DNA of 64,000 nt from Thermomicrobiales bacterium (GCA_023957115.1 JAMLHN010000023.1:1-64000); one strand, 5' to 3'. Positions 37,922 to 47,260 are shown, counted from the stretch's first letter. Program-made: numbers and translations. The notes: generated by a model from the sequence alone, not told the origin.

Positions 37922-38731
37922 CTAAATACTAGGGTTTTGTCCAGTTCTGGAGTGAATTCGACGTTGTCGCGCGGCCTCGAAGAGGAGAATGGAGCCGGCG
38001 ACGCCGGCATTGAGCGACTCGAGGCCAGACGCCAGGGGGATCGAAACCCGGTCGGTGATTGCGTCGTCGCTGGATTTGGAGAGCCCGTGTCCCTCTGCGC
38101 CGATGATGATTGCGCATGAATCGGTGAGGTCTATGTCGTCATAGCTCAGCTCGGCCCGCGCGTCCGTGCCGATAACCCTGGCTCCTAGCGGGATCGCTGT
38201 CTCCAGCGGTTCCGGCGGGGCAGCGGCTATGGGCACGATGAAATGCGCGCCAGCGGCTGACCGAACGACTTTCGGCGACCAGGGATCGACCGTTCCGGGC
38301 AGGGTCAACACCTGGGTCCCTCCGGCTCCTGCCGCGGATCGAATCAGGGTTCCCAGATTGCCGGGGTCCTGGATTCCGTCCGCGACCACGATCAATGGGA
38401 CCGTCGACGGATCGACCGTCAAGTCGGGAAACCGAAACGCCGCGATGGCGCCTTGCGATGTCACCGTGTCGGAAATTGTGTCGAAGAGCTCATCCGAAAG
38501 AACACGGATGGGCGTATCCAGAGGTCGTGGCCAACTGGTGGGGGCGCCGGCCGTCGATTCGGCGATGACGATGCATTCAGCCTGTGTGCCTGCGGCAAGC
38601 GCGTCGGCAATGAACCGCGGACCTTCAACGAGAAACGCCCGCTCCTGATGGCGCCGATCGCGGCGTAGAAGCGAGCGTATCTGTTTGTAGATCGGGTTCT
38701 GCCGGCTGCGAATGATCGTTTCCGGCGGCAC
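37922..38731 (-). CDS. TrmH/SpoU family RNA 2'-O-methyltransferase
   Basis: About 269 residues. The N-terminal substrate-binding domain begins RSRQNPIYKQIRSLL, and the SPOUT domain shows DPGNLGTLIRSAAGAGG (motif 1), IIIGAEGHGLS (motif 2) and IPLASGLESLNAGVAGSILL (motif 3), which form the knotted SAM site. It methylates ribose in rRNA or tRNA; the target is not determined. GTG 38731 was chosen as the first start before the conserved region and lies 15 bp after rplT, a common neighbour of such genes. Confidence 0.9.
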   Translation of the reverse strand: MPPETIIRSRQNPIYKQIRSLLRRDRRHQERAFLVEGPRFIADALAAGTQAECIVIAESTAGAPTSWPRPLDTPIRVLSDELFDTISDTVTSQGAIAAFRFPDLTVDPSTVPLIVVADGIQDPGNLGTLIRSAAGAGGTQVLTLPGTVDPWSPKVVRSAAGAHFIVPIAAAPPEPLETAIPLGARVIGTDARAELSYDDIDLTDSCAIIIGAEGHGLSKSSDDAITDRVSIPLASGLESLNAGVAGSILLFEAARQRRIHSRTGQNPSI

Positions 38732-38745
38732 CGGTATCAGCCCGA

Positions 38746-39111
38746 TCAGGCCTTCTGCCCGGCGTGCTGCTTGGCGACTTCGGCTACGGCCGAGAAGGCG
38801 GCGGCATCGTGAACCGCGAGGTCGGCCAGCATCTTGCGATCGATCGCGACATTGCCGACGCGCAAGCCTTCGATGAGGCGCGAATAGGTAATGCCATTCA
38901 GCCGGGATGCGGCGTTGATGCGCACGATCCACAGGCGGCGAAAATCGCGCTTGCGGTTCCGGCGGTCCCGGTACGCGTACATCAGCGAGCGCATCATCGA
39001 TTCATGCGCACGCTTGTAGAGTCGATTGTTCGTTGCGCGGTGACCCTTCACCTGCGCGAGGACCTTCTTGTGCCGCTTATGTGCGGCAACGCCTCGCTTG
39101 ACTCGTGCCAT
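38746..39111 (-). CDS. rplT: Large ribosomal subunit protein bL20
   Basis: The 121-residue protein has a basic N-terminal extension ([18 protein letters not shown]), [20 protein letters not shown] and [15 protein letters not shown], all characteristic of L20. It is needed for early 50S assembly and, in many bacteria, represses its own operon. It ends the infC-rpmI-rplT group. Confidence 0.97.
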   Translation of the reverse strand: MARVKRGVAAHKRHKKVLAQVKGHRATNNRLYKRAHESMMRSLMYAYRDRRNRKRDFRRLWIVRINAASRLNGITYSRLIEGLRVGNVAIDRKMLADLAVHDAAAFSAVAEVAKQHAGQKA

Positions 39112-39144
39112 CTCTTACTCCGTACCCCTTATGGAACCCGCCGG

Positions 39145-39351
39145 CTAGCTGCCGTACGGGAGCATGCGCTTGATGCGCTTGACATTCGCGTCACTGACTT
39201 CGATCTTGCGATCAAACTGGCGTTTCACCCGAGCGGCCTTGCGCCGGCGAAAGTGAGACTTCATCCCCTTGGCGGACATGACCTTTCCAGTCGCCGTGAA
39301 GGTGAACCGCCGCTTGGCGCCCTTATGCGTTTTCAGCTTTTGCTTCGCCAC
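39145..39351 (-). CDS. rpmI: Large ribosomal subunit protein bL35
   Basis: The 68-residue protein begins MAKQKLKTHKGAKRRFTFTA, as in L35, with the later KSHFRRRKAARVKRQ segment. The start is GTG 39351, inside the last 29 bases of infC, so translation of the two is coupled. Confidence 0.95.
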   Translation of the reverse strand: MAKQKLKTHKGAKRRFTFTATGKVMSAKGMKSHFRRRKAARVKRQFDRKIEVSDANVKRIKRMLPYGS

Positions 39352-39895
39352 GACTTGTGTTGCCTTCCTTTTCCAGTTTTTGCTTGAGGGGAGCGAGAAT
39401 CATAGTCATCGTTCGTCCCTCGATTTTCGGCGCCTGCTCGATCGAGCCATGAGGGCGCAGCGATTCGCTGAGTTGTTCGAGCAGCCCCCTGCCGATCTCC
39501 GGGTGTGCCATCTCGCGTCCTCGGAAGAGCACCGAAACCTTGACCTTGTCACCAGAATCAAGGAATTTGGCTGCACGCCGGCCCTTGGTGTTGAGATCGT
39601 GATCGTCGATCTTGGGGCGAATGCGGATTTCCTTGAGCTCGACAGTGGTCTGGTTCTTGCGGGACTCGCGCTCTTTGCGGCTCTGCTCATAGCGAAACTT
39701 GCCATAGTCCATCAGACGACAGACGGGCGGAATCGCATTGGGAGCAACCTCAACGAGATCGAGCCCACGGTCCCGGGCCATCTCTAACGCTTGCATAGTT
39801 GGAATGACGCCAACTTGCTGGCCATTCTCGTCTACCAGACGAACCTCGCGGATCCGGATCCGCTCGTTGACCCGCGTTTGAACCGGTCGTGTAAT
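39323..39895 (-). CDS. infC: Translation initiation factor IF-3, AUU start
   Basis: The 190-residue product begins (M)TRPVQTRVNERIRIREVR and continues through VGVIPTMQALEMARDRGLDL, PVCRLMDYGKFRYEQ and VLFRGREMAHPEIG, the full two-domain IF-3. No ATG, GTG or TTG exists in frame upstream of the conserved NERIR region. ATT at 39893-39895 lies seven bases after a perfect AGGAGG (39903-39908). Use of AUU in infC is known from other bacteria, where IF-3 discriminates against it and so represses its own synthesis. An internal ATG at 39796 would remove half of the N-terminal domain. Confidence 0.93.
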   Translation of the reverse strand: MTRPVQTRVNERIRIREVRLVDENGQQVGVIPTMQALEMARDRGLDLVEVAPNAIPPVCRLMDYGKFRYEQSRKERESRKNQTTVELKEIRIRPKIDDHDLNTKGRRAAKFLDSGDKVKVSVLFRGREMAHPEIGRGLLEQLSESLRPHGSIEQAPKIEGRTMTMILAPLKQKLEKEGNTSRGEAKAENA

Positions 39896-39981
39896 TGTGG
39901 AGCCTCCTGAAACCTGAAATGTTCAGAAAATAGCGAACGCCCGGACAGCAATGCCGAGCGTGTCAGCCTCGTGACCGGTCA

Positions 39982-40010
39982 ATAATATCACGCGTGGGAA
40001 GGGGATTCAA
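39982..40010 (-). promoter_or_regulatory. Sigma-70 promoter of infC-rpmI-rplT
   Basis: Minus-strand -35 TTGAAT (40005-40010), 17-bp spacer and -10 TATTAT (39982-39987). It starts three bases after the ribF stop and gives a leader of about 80 bases before the AUU start. Confidence 0.8.
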
Positions 40011-40012
40011 TT

Positions 40013-40978
40013 TCAGATTGCGCTTCGTTGGGACAGAAAGATCGAGGCCGTGTCGTACGTTTCCAGAAACGCCCGGGCGCGCGATTCGTCCACCGCAAGT
40101 TGGTCGATCATGGCGTCGAGATTTGGAAATTGCTGGTCTTCGCGGAGCTTGGCAAGCATGGCCACCTCGATCGACTGACCATAGAGATCGCCTTCGAAAT
40201 CGAGCAGGTGCGTTTCGACCTGGCGGACTCCGCTGTTGATCGTCGGACGGGTGCCCACGTAGGTCATGGCTGGCCGCGGGGTCGTTTCCCCTGCAAGAAG
40301 CGCGAGCGAGACGAAGATGCCGTCTCCAAGCTGAACCAACCCTTCCGGCGGAAAGAAGTTGGCCGTCGGGAATCCGATCTCGCGGCCGAGATGCGCCCCG
40401 TGAATCACTTCGCCGGATACGGAAAACGGGCGTCCAAGCGATTCGGCGGCAAATTCGACATCGCCCGATTCGACCGCTTTGCGGATGGATGAGCTGCTGA
40501 TGATCTCGCCGCCGTCGACGACCCGCGGCATAGCGACCGTGCGGAATCCCAGCTCATTGCCGATCTCGGTGATCCGCTTGACATCGCCCACGCGATTTCG
40601 TCCGAGCGCGAAGCCCTCACCGACCCAGAGCTCGATGAGACCGGTACGCGTCTTCAGCTCTGCCAGGAAGTCTTCGGGCGTGCGTGCCGCGAGTGTGCGA
40701 TCGAACTCGATGACGACGATCTCATCGCACTCCAGCGCTTCGAGCAAGGTGAGCTTGCGGCCAGCGGTACAGATGCGCCCGGCGAACTTGTCCGGCCGGA
40801 GAACGGAGGCCGGCACCGGCTCGAAAGTGACAATGGTGGACTGGGCGCCGAGCTCGCGGGCGCGGTCACGCGTGCTCGCGATGAGCTTGGCATGCCCACG
40901 ATGAACACCATCGAATGTTCCGATGGTGACGATCCGGGTTGCCGGTTCCATTTCCTGAAACGAGACTTGCCCTGGCAT
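40013..40978 (-). CDS. ribF: Bifunctional riboflavin kinase/FAD synthetase
   Basis: The 321-residue protein has an N-terminal adenylyltransferase domain (VTIGTFDGVHRGHAKLI, about residues 17-33; ISSSSIRKAVESG near residue 160) and a C-terminal kinase domain (GREIGFPTANF near residue 200). It makes FMN and FAD from riboflavin. It follows truB by six bases on the same strand. Confidence 0.95.
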   Translation of the reverse strand: MPGQVSFQEMEPATRIVTIGTFDGVHRGHAKLIASTRDRARELGAQSTIVTFEPVPASVLRPDKFAGRICTAGRKLTLLEALECDEIVVIEFDRTLAARTPEDFLAELKTRTGLIELWVGEGFALGRNRVGDVKRITEIGNELGFRTVAMPRVVDGGEIISSSSIRKAVESGDVEFAAESLGRPFSVSGEVIHGAHLGREIGFPTANFFPPEGLVQLGDGIFVSLALLAGETTPRPAMTYVGTRPTINSGVRQVETHLLDFEGDLYGQSIEVAMLAKLREDQQFPNLDAMIDQLAVDESRARAFLETYDTASIFLSQRSAI

Positions 40979-40984
40979 CTAATG

Positions 40985-41911
40985 CTATTCCTCGACTCCT
41001 GGGTCTGCTGTGGGAATGACTTTCCGCGGGTGGAGCTGTTGTGTTCCGCCGTCGCTGGTGATCGATCCGATGCCCAGCCAATGTCCAGCAGAATCATAAA
41101 CGCGAACGGCGTCTCGATCGCCACGGGCATCGACCGGCCAGCGTTTGCCGTGCGACCAATCGCGGACCCGGTCGTCACCAATGATGACGGCATCCAGCTC
41201 GAGCGCCGCCGCGTCGGGCGCGAGGGCAATGCGCGCCCATTCGTCCATTAGAGGCGCTTCGGCCAGCTCGGCCAGGGTCCAGGCGTCGCAAAGATCGAAC
41301 GAGGCGACACGGGTCCGGACCAGATTCGAAAGATAGGCACAACTTCCGGCCCGTTCCCCCAGATCTCGCGCAAACGAGCGGACGTAGAACCCCTTGGAAC
41401 AGTCGATGGTGACGGTCAACACCGGTGGGGACCGTCGGTCGAGCGATAGCTCGTGGACGAAGACGTCGCGCGTTGGCGGTTCGATCATGTCTCCACGCCG
41501 GGCCCGTTCGTGGAGCGGCGTCCCATCGATCTTGATTGCTGAAAAAACAGGTGGGACCTGCCTTCCGGGCCCAACGAACGACGCGAGGAGCTCTCGAAGC
41601 TCCGACTCGGTATGGTTGGGTGGGGGGCAGATCGAGGTAAGGCGCCCGTCGCCATCGAGGGCGTCGGTGGTCAGACCGAAGGTGATCTCCGCCTGGTATT
41701 GCTTGGATGCGTTGGAGAGAAATTCGAGCGCCCGCAGCGCGGAGCCGACGGCAACTGGTAGTACGCCAGTCGCCGCGGGATCCAGCGTACCGGCGTGCCC
41801 CACCGATCGTTGTCCAAGCAGTCTTCGGACACGCCCCACGACGTCGTGGCTGGTCCAGCCAGCCGGTTTGTCGATGATCAGAATGCCGTTGAACCGGTCA
41901 CCTGACGCCAT
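40985..41911 (-). CDS. truB: tRNA pseudouridine(55) synthase
   Basis: The 308-residue protein has GILIIDKPAGWTSHDVV, the catalytic Asp in GHAGTLDPAATGVLPV (about residues 39-54) and the RNA-binding KGFYVRSFARDLG. It forms pseudouridine 55 in the T loop of tRNAs. ATG 41911 was chosen at the conserved start; an in-frame ATG at 42064 would run deep into the preceding gene. It starts eight bases after the nrnA stop. Confidence 0.94.
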   Translation of the reverse strand: MASGDRFNGILIIDKPAGWTSHDVVGRVRRLLGQRSVGHAGTLDPAATGVLPVAVGSALRALEFLSNASKQYQAEITFGLTTDALDGDGRLTSICPPPNHTESELRELLASFVGPGRQVPPVFSAIKIDGTPLHERARRGDMIEPPTRDVFVHELSLDRRSPPVLTVTIDCSKGFYVRSFARDLGERAGSCAYLSNLVRTRVASFDLCDAWTLAELAEAPLMDEWARIALAPDAAALELDAVIIGDDRVRDWSHGKRWPVDARGDRDAVRVYDSAGHWLGIGSITSDGGTQQLHPRKVIPTADPGVEE

Positions 41912-41918
41912 GAAACGA

Positions 41919-42932
41919 TCAGGAGCTTGCTTGCTCGGTGGCGAGCTCTGACGCCGTGCGCAGGAAGGCGTCTCGCTCTGCGATGCCGCCGGTGATCTGG
42001 CAGCCGGCGGCTTTTGGATGCCCGCCTCCGCCGAAATGCGCGGCAATTGCGGCGACGTCCACATTGGGTGTAAGCGTTCGCATGCTCACCCGCCAGCCGC
42101 TCTCGTTCTCGTAGAGAATGGCGGAGAGGAACGAACCTTCGGTCCCAGTCAGAAAGTTGACCAGGTTTTCGGCTTCAGAGGCGTCGGCATTGCAGTCCGC
42201 GAGCAGCCTGCGGGTCACCTCGGTATAGAGGAGGGACCCCTGCCAGGAGACACCTTCCAACGCGCGACTCCAGAGACAGACCGTCGATGCCGATTTGATG
42301 CGAAAGAGGACATCGGAGATACGCGCCGGATCCGCTCCGACATCGACCAGATCGGCGGCGGTGCGAATGGTGCGCGCTGTCGTGTTGTCTGTTCTGAGTC
42401 CGAGCGTGTCGCCATAGATGCCCGCCAAAAGCAGCTGGGCAAGCGGAAGATCGAAGGTGATTCCCCAGACCTCGAGAATGTGCGTCGCGATTTCCGCGGC
42501 TGCGGCAGCTCGGGGTTCGACGATATTGACGATGCCGTACCGGTCGTTGGTCACATGATGATCGATATTGACGATTGGCGTATCGCCATCGATCCGTTCC
42601 GGGTCGTCAGTGTAGAACTTGCCGAGACGGCGCTGGTCGGAACAATCGACCATACAGAGCATGTCGTAGTCCGGCAGCTCGTCCTTGCCGTAGATCACGA
42701 CCTCGTTGCTGTAGGGAAGAAAGCTGAGATAGCGCGGGAATCGCCCATCGCTGATCAGCACGAAGCCGTTCCCGCCCAGCTGGCGTAATGCTTTGAGCAT
42801 GGCCAGCGCGGACGAAACGCCGTCTGCATCGACGTTTTGATGCGTTGGAAAGCAAACGTTCTTCGCAGATTTCAGAACCTCGAGGGCCTGCGCGGCGGCT
42901 GCTCGGTCGAGCTCCCAGGCCGGCGAGGTCAT
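41919..42932 (-). CDS. nrnA: DHH family phosphoesterase (NrnA type)
   Basis: The 337-residue protein has THQNVDADGVSSALAM (metal-binding Asp residues), NIDHHVTN (the DHH signature, about residue 124) and the DHHA1 element GGGGHPKAAGC near residue 306. Such enzymes remove nucleotides from short oligoribonucleotides and hydrolyse pAp or cyclic dinucleotide products. Because the window also encodes a DarA c-di-AMP receptor, a role in c-di-AMP turnover is possible. It overlaps rbfA by four bases. Confidence 0.9.
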   Translation of the reverse strand: MTSPAWELDRAAAAQALEVLKSAKNVCFPTHQNVDADGVSSALAMLKALRQLGGNGFVLISDGRFPRYLSFLPYSNEVVIYGKDELPDYDMLCMVDCSDQRRLGKFYTDDPERIDGDTPIVNIDHHVTNDRYGIVNIVEPRAAAAAEIATHILEVWGITFDLPLAQLLLAGIYGDTLGLRTDNTTARTIRTAADLVDVGADPARISDVLFRIKSASTVCLWSRALEGVSWQGSLLYTEVTRRLLADCNADASEAENLVNFLTGTEGSFLSAILYENESGWRVSMRTLTPNVDVAAIAAHFGGGGHPKAAGCQITGGIAERDAFLRTASELATEQASS

Positions 42933-43303
42933 TCGATCACCTCGACAACAGGGTTGGCCGAACGCTCCTGTTCCAGTTGCTTGAGCGCCGAGGCGATCTC
43001 CTGCGCGTGCTCCATCGAGCGATCATCGGCGAACGAGATCTCGGGCACCTGACGCATGCGAAGTCGCGGCTTGAGCTGCCGCCGAATGTAGCCAGAGGCC
43101 GACCGAAGAGCTTCCAGGGTTTCTTCGCGTTCCTGTTCGGAACCCAGGACGCTGACCATGGCGGTGGCGTTGCGCAGATCCGGGCCGATGTCGACCCGAG
43201 TAATGGTGAAGAATCCGACGCGCGGATCCTTCACCTCGGTGCGAATGATGTCGGTGAGCTCTTCCCTGAGCATTTCACCGACTTGACGAGTTCGACGCGT
43301 CAT
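42929..43303 (-). CDS. rbfA: 30S ribosome-binding factor RbfA
   Basis: The 124-residue KH-like protein has RRTRQVGEMLREELTDII, KDPRVGFFTITRVDIGPDL and RQVPEISFADDRSMEHA. It assists maturation of the 16S rRNA 5' end. ATG 43303 gives the usual length and N-terminus; a longer in-frame start at 43447 would run into infB. It lies in the infB-rbfA-nrnA-truB order common in many phyla. Confidence 0.94.
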   Translation of the reverse strand: MTRRTRQVGEMLREELTDIIRTEVKDPRVGFFTITRVDIGPDLRNATAMVSVLGSEQEREETLEALRSASGYIRRQLKPRLRMRQVPEISFADDRSMEHAQEIASALKQLEQERSANPVVEVIE

Positions 43304-43359
43304 GCTGCGAGCTCCGGCACGATCATCGAGACCGTGCGTTGCGGGCGGAACCGGCGCGC

Positions 43360-45261
43360 TCAGGAGCGCGCGACTTCCTGCCGGTGGAAGAATTCCATTT
43401 GGTCGCCGACCACGAGGTCGTTGAAGCTTTCGAGACCGAGGCCGCATTCATACCCAGCGGCCACCTCGCGGGCGTCCTCCTTGAAGCGCTTCAGGGACTT
43501 GATGGCACCTTCGTGGATCACCTTGCCATCGCGCAGAACGCGGGCGCGTGAGTTCCGTGTGACTTTGCCGTCCAGCACATAAAGGCCGGCAACCATATCG
43601 CCACCGGGAAGCTTGAAGGTGTCCCGAACTTCGGCATAGCCGTCGGTGACATCCTCGAAGACCGGCGCGAGCATACCCTGCATGGCCGCTTTCACGTCGT
43701 CCAGGAGGTTGTAGATGATGGTGTAGTAGCGAATGTCGATATCGGCGCCGTCGGCGGCTCGCTTGGCGGCAACATCCGGCCGGACATTGAAGCCGACGAT
43801 GATGCTGCGGGTCGCGGAAGCGAGGCTGACGTCGGACTCCGAGATGGCGCCGGTGCCCGCGTACGGGATGCTGACGCGCACTTCGTCGCTGTCGTCATTG
43901 AGCTTGAGCAGCGCGGACTGGATGGCTTCCAGTGAGCCCTGCACGTCCGCCTTGATGACGATGCGAAGCTCGGCGGTGCTTCCAGCTCGAATCTGGTTGT
44001 AGAGATCGGTCAGCTTGACGCCGCGCTCGCTGACGATCGACTCGGCCCGGCGTTGCGCCTGCCGTTGCTCGACGATCTGCCGCGCGGTGCGCTCATCCTC
44101 GAAAACTTGAACCGGATCTCCGGCGTGCGGTGCATCGACCAACCCGAGAACCTCGACCGGGAAGCTCGGGTCGGCGCGCCGAACCCGCTTGCCGCGGTCG
44201 TCGAACATCGCCTTGACGCGGCCCCAAGTGGAACCGGCCACCACGATGTCGCGGACGTTGAGCGTACCGCTCTGGATGAGCAGCGTGGCAACCGGTCCGC
44301 GGTTGCGGTCGACCCTGGCTTCGATCACGACGCCACTGGCGAGCTTGTGCGGGTTCGCCTTGAGCTCGTTGATGTCGGCAACGAGCAGCAGGACTTCGAG
44401 TAGATCCTCGAGTCCGAGACCTTCGCGTGCGGAGACTTCGACGAACGGAACATCGCCACCCCAGTCTTCCGGAATGACGTTGAGCTCGGAGAGCTGTTGC
44501 TTGACGAGGTCCGGGTTGGCGGTCGGCAGATCGATCTTATTGATCGCAACGACCATTGGCACGTTGGCCGAGCGGATGTGGGCGACAGCTTCGCGTGTGG
44601 TGGGCATGACGCCGTCATCGGCCGCGACCACCAGAATCGCCACATCGGTTACCTGGGCTCCACGGGCACGCATAGCGGTAAAAGCTTCGTGACCCGGGGT
44701 ATCGAGGAACGTGATCTTTCGCCCCTGTGTCTCGATCTGGTACGCGCCGATGTGCTGGGTGATGCCGCCAGCCTCCCCCTCGGCAACGTTGGTCGAACGG
44801 ATGGCGTCGAGCAGCTTCGTCTTCCCGTGGTCGACGTGTCCCATGATGGTGACCACCGGCGGGCGGGCGATTGCGTCGGGATCGGTCTGGCCCTCGGCGC
44901 GGCGCGACTCGAAGTCGGCGTTTGCCGCCTGGATCGCCTCAGGTACGTCCTCGAGCGTCTCCCAATTGAGCGCGGTCGCGACGCGAGCAGCCGTGTTGTA
45001 GTCGATCTGCTGGTTGATATTGGCCATCACCTCGATCTTCATCAATTCCTTGATGATCTCGATTGGTGTGGTTTGCAGGAATTCGGCCAGCTCGGCGACC
45101 GACATAACTGGTGGAAGGGCCACTGGCTCGCGCACGATCGGCGCGCTGCGCCGAAGGGCAACTGTTCGAGAGCCGCCGCCTCGCTGGTTCTTTCCGCGGC
45201 GGCCACCGCCCCGGCGCCCACCCTGACGGGATTGGGTTCCTTCTTCGTAATTTACGACCAT
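43360..45261 (-). CDS. infB: Translation initiation factor IF-2, short form
   Basis: The 633-residue GTPase has a Gly/Arg-rich N-terminal stretch of only about 30 residues, an IF-2N-like domain, then G1 [11 protein letters not shown] (about residue 140), G3 DTPGHEAF and G4 NKID, followed by the C-terminal fMet-tRNA-binding domains. G1 ends in Thr-Lys rather than the frequent Thr-Ser or Thr-Thr. The long N-terminal region of proteobacterial IF-2 is absent. It recruits initiator tRNA to the 30S subunit. The gene overlaps ylxR by ten bases. Confidence 0.95.
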   Translation of the reverse strand: MVVNYEEGTQSRQGGRRGGGRRGKNQRGGGSRTVALRRSAPIVREPVALPPVMSVAELAEFLQTTPIEIIKELMKIEVMANINQQIDYNTAARVATALNWETLEDVPEAIQAANADFESRRAEGQTDPDAIARPPVVTIMGHVDHGKTKLLDAIRSTNVAEGEAGGITQHIGAYQIETQGRKITFLDTPGHEAFTAMRARGAQVTDVAILVVAADDGVMPTTREAVAHIRSANVPMVVAINKIDLPTANPDLVKQQLSELNVIPEDWGGDVPFVEVSAREGLGLEDLLEVLLLVADINELKANPHKLASGVVIEARVDRNRGPVATLLIQSGTLNVRDIVVAGSTWGRVKAMFDDRGKRVRRADPSFPVEVLGLVDAPHAGDPVQVFEDERTARQIVEQRQAQRRAESIVSERGVKLTDLYNQIRAGSTAELRIVIKADVQGSLEAIQSALLKLNDDSDEVRVSIPYAGTGAISESDVSLASATRSIIVGFNVRPDVAAKRAADGADIDIRYYTIIYNLLDDVKAAMQGMLAPVFEDVTDGYAEVRDTFKLPGGDMVAGLYVLDGKVTRNSRARVLRDGKVIHEGAIKSLKRFKEDAREVAAGYECGLGLESFNDLVVGDQMEFFHRQEVARS

Positions 45262-45620
45262 TCGGCGGTCTCTCCTTTCTTTGGCTCATGCTGGGGACGG
45301 TTTGCGAAGATCGATGCCGCGAATTCGCGGAGCGTTGCCTTCGTCTCCGGCGTGAGCTCGGTTTTGAGGGCGTGGTTGAGGATGTCAGACGTTGTCGCGC
45401 GCTCCCAACAGGCGGGGGTATCGCAAATGTAGGCGCCTCGACCTGGTTTTCGACTGGTCAGATCGACCTCTGCCTGACCGTCGCTCGTACGTACGATACG
45501 GAAAAGTGCGCGTTTGTTCGTCTTGTCGCGGCACGCCACGCACGTGCGCTGCGGAACATGCCGGGGCCGGGGGCCTTTGCCCCCGGATTTCCCGGTCGTG
45601 GTTGATTGCAGTGTCGGCAT
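45252..45620 (-). CDS. ylxR: YlxR family RNA-binding protein (DUF448)
   Basis: The 122-residue protein has RTCVACRDKTNKRALFRIVR and the family signature GRGAYICDTPACW, with three Cys residues that may bind metal or stabilise the fold. YlxR proteins sit between nusA and infB in many genomes and bind RNA or nucleoid DNA. The N-terminal 25 residues are basic and poorly conserved. Confidence 0.92.
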   Translation of the reverse strand: MPTLQSTTTGKSGGKGPRPRHVPQRTCVACRDKTNKRALFRIVRTSDGQAEVDLTSRKPGRGAYICDTPACWERATTSDILNHALKTELTPETKATLREFAASIFANRPQHEPKKGETAEWS

Positions 45621-45661
45621 GGCGTTGCCTTTCTTGCCTGCCGTCGTGGTACCGATGTGCC

Positions 45662-46984
45662 TTACTCCTCGACGGAAACCGCGATCTCGTCCAGCGGCAG
45701 CTCTGAGCCGTCGGACATGTCGAACCGGGCTCGCAACTCTCGGTTGTAGTAGACCTCGAGCACGTTGTCACGGGCTTCCACGTCGACACTCATGTTGACC
45801 AGCGACGGATCGAGCGGTCCATATTCGCGATCCCGAACTGACACCATGCCGTCCGAACGGACGAGACGCGGCTGGCGACCGTGCCAGCCGAAGTCTTCCG
45901 GCGCCTCGATGATCTGCGACTGTACCTGGCGGAACATTTCCAGACCCTGATCGCGCATGGCTTCGGGGTCTTTGATGTCGATGCGCCAACCGGTCAGCTT
46001 GAAGGCGAGCCGAGCATTCTGCCCTTCCTTGCCGATGGCAAGCGACATCTGCTCGGTCGGAACGATCACCGTTGCGACCTTCTCCGCCTCATTCAGCGTG
46101 ACACTGGACGGCTTGGCCGGGCTCAGCGAATTCGCGATGAAGGTTGCCGTATCGGCCGACCACTCGATCACGTCGATCTTTTCGCCGTAGAGCTCGTTGA
46201 CGATATTCTGGATGCGGACACCCCGAACACCGACGCACGAGCCGACCGGATCGACCTTTTCCTGCCGAGCGGCGACCGCCACTTTGGAACGCAATCCCGG
46301 CTCACGGGCAACTTCCATGATCTCGACCGCGCCACTGTAGATCTCGGGCACCTCGATCTCGAAGAGCCGCTTGATCAGATTCGGATGCGATCGTGAAACG
46401 ATCAGTTGCGGTCCCTTGGGGTCTTTGTTGACCTCCAGTAGATAGACCTTGATTCGCTGGCCGGGACGGTAGCGCTCGGTCGGAACTTGCTCGCGGGCGG
46501 GCATGACGGCCTCGGCCTTGTTGAGCTCGACGATGACCGCGCGCGAATCGGCGCGTTGAACGATGCCGTTCATCACTTCGCCCTGGCGATCCGCATATTC
46601 TTCGTAGACGGTGTCCCGCTCGTAATCGCGAATCTTCTGCAAGACCACCTGTTTTGCGGTTTGCGCGGCGATGCGGCCGAAGTTCTCCGGCGTCTTTTCG
46701 ATCCGGATCTCGTCGCCGACCATGGCGGTGGTTTCGTATTCGCGCGCTTCCGGAAGCGAGATCTCCGCTTCCGGGTCCGTCACTTCGGCAACGACGCGGC
46801 GGGTACTCCAGACATGCATCTCACCGGTGGAAGCGTCGATTTCGACATCGACTTCCTCTTCGGTGCCAGTCATCTTCTTATAGACGGTCTTCAACGCATG
46901 TTCGACAGAGGTCAGCACCGCCTCGCGCGGAATACCACGCTCGGATGCGATCTGCGCAATAGCGGTATACAAATCACTCTTCAT
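45662..46984 (-). CDS. nusA: Transcription termination/antitermination factor NusA
   Basis: The 440-residue protein has an N-terminal RNA polymerase-binding domain, an S1 domain (GEVMNGIVQRADSRAVIVEL) and two KH domains, including VDPVGSCVGVRGVRIQNIV and MSLAIGKEGQNARLAFKLTGW. A further acidic C-terminal stretch of about 85 residues follows. NusA controls pausing, termination and antitermination. ATG 46984 has AGGAGG eight bases upstream. It leads the operon; rimP, which usually precedes it, is absent. The leader contains a terminator (see 47080-47105). Confidence 0.95.
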   Translation of the reverse strand: MKSDLYTAIAQIASERGIPREAVLTSVEHALKTVYKKMTGTEEEVDVEIDASTGEMHVWSTRRVVAEVTDPEAEISLPEAREYETTAMVGDEIRIEKTPENFGRIAAQTAKQVVLQKIRDYERDTVYEEYADRQGEVMNGIVQRADSRAVIVELNKAEAVMPAREQVPTERYRPGQRIKVYLLEVNKDPKGPQLIVSRSHPNLIKRLFEIEVPEIYSGAVEIMEVAREPGLRSKVAVAARQEKVDPVGSCVGVRGVRIQNIVNELYGEKIDVIEWSADTATFIANSLSPAKPSSVTLNEAEKVATVIVPTEQMSLAIGKEGQNARLAFKLTGWRIDIKDPEAMRDQGLEMFRQVQSQIIEAPEDFGWHGRQPRLVRSDGMVSVRDREYGPLDPSLVNMSVDVEARDNVLEVYYNRELRARFDMSDGSELPLDEIAVSVEE

Positions 46985-47079
46985 CCCGAGAACCTCCTTG
47001 CTCGGGTGGCCCAGCATTCGAATTTGGACCGGGGTAGCTCAGACGTGCGGATCGCGGCATTCGCCAGATTTCGGGCGAT

Positions 47080-47105
47080 AAAAAACGTGGGTCGGAGGCC
47101 CACGT
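47080..47105 (-). terminator. Leader terminator/attenuator of nusA
   Basis: Read on the minus strand: ACGTGGG, a seven-base loop, CCCACGT, then TTTTTT. It lies about 20 bases downstream of the predicted nusA transcription start and about 95 bases before the nusA start codon. The gene on the other side is divergent, so the hairpin can only act on the nusA transcript. Confidence 0.75.
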
Positions 47106-47132
47106 TCACCGCACTTGGATTCCGCTTTCCAT

Positions 47133-47141
47133 ATGATAGCA
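47133..47141 (-). promoter_or_regulatory. Extended -10 promoter for nusA
   Basis: Minus-strand TGC-TATCAT; a -35 match is weak. The predicted start is near 47126, upstream of the leader terminator. Confidence 0.6.
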
Positions 47142-47231
47142 GAAGAAGGTGACCGGAGCGAATGAACCGGACCGGGTGGAATGCCCCCACGGTCTGGCCG
47201 GTTTGGCGTCCGTTCACATCGGCTCTTCATA

Positions 47232-47260
47232 TTATCCGCCGGAGATGCCGGTGCTATACT
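47232..47260 (+). promoter_or_regulatory. Extended -10 promoter for yvcK
   Basis: TGC-TATACT (-10 at 47255-47260) with a weak -35 TTATCC (47232-47237) at 17-bp spacing, about 50 bp before the yvcK start. Confidence 0.65.

Noticed and set aside
41919-42064. Longer truB start at 42064
   Set aside because: It would run about 145 bases into nrnA and add 51 residues unlike TruB; ATG 41911 begins at the conserved N-terminus.
45485-45496. CGTACGTACG inside ylxR resembling the 12-bp palindrome
   Set aside because: It lacks the full GCGTACGTACGC core and encodes conserved YlxR residues, so it is coincidental.
47028-47105. tRNA-like stretch GGGGTAGCTCAG
   Set aside because: Only the D-arm-like sequence is present. 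There is no acceptor stem, anticodon arm or T loop, and the segment lies in the nusA leader.
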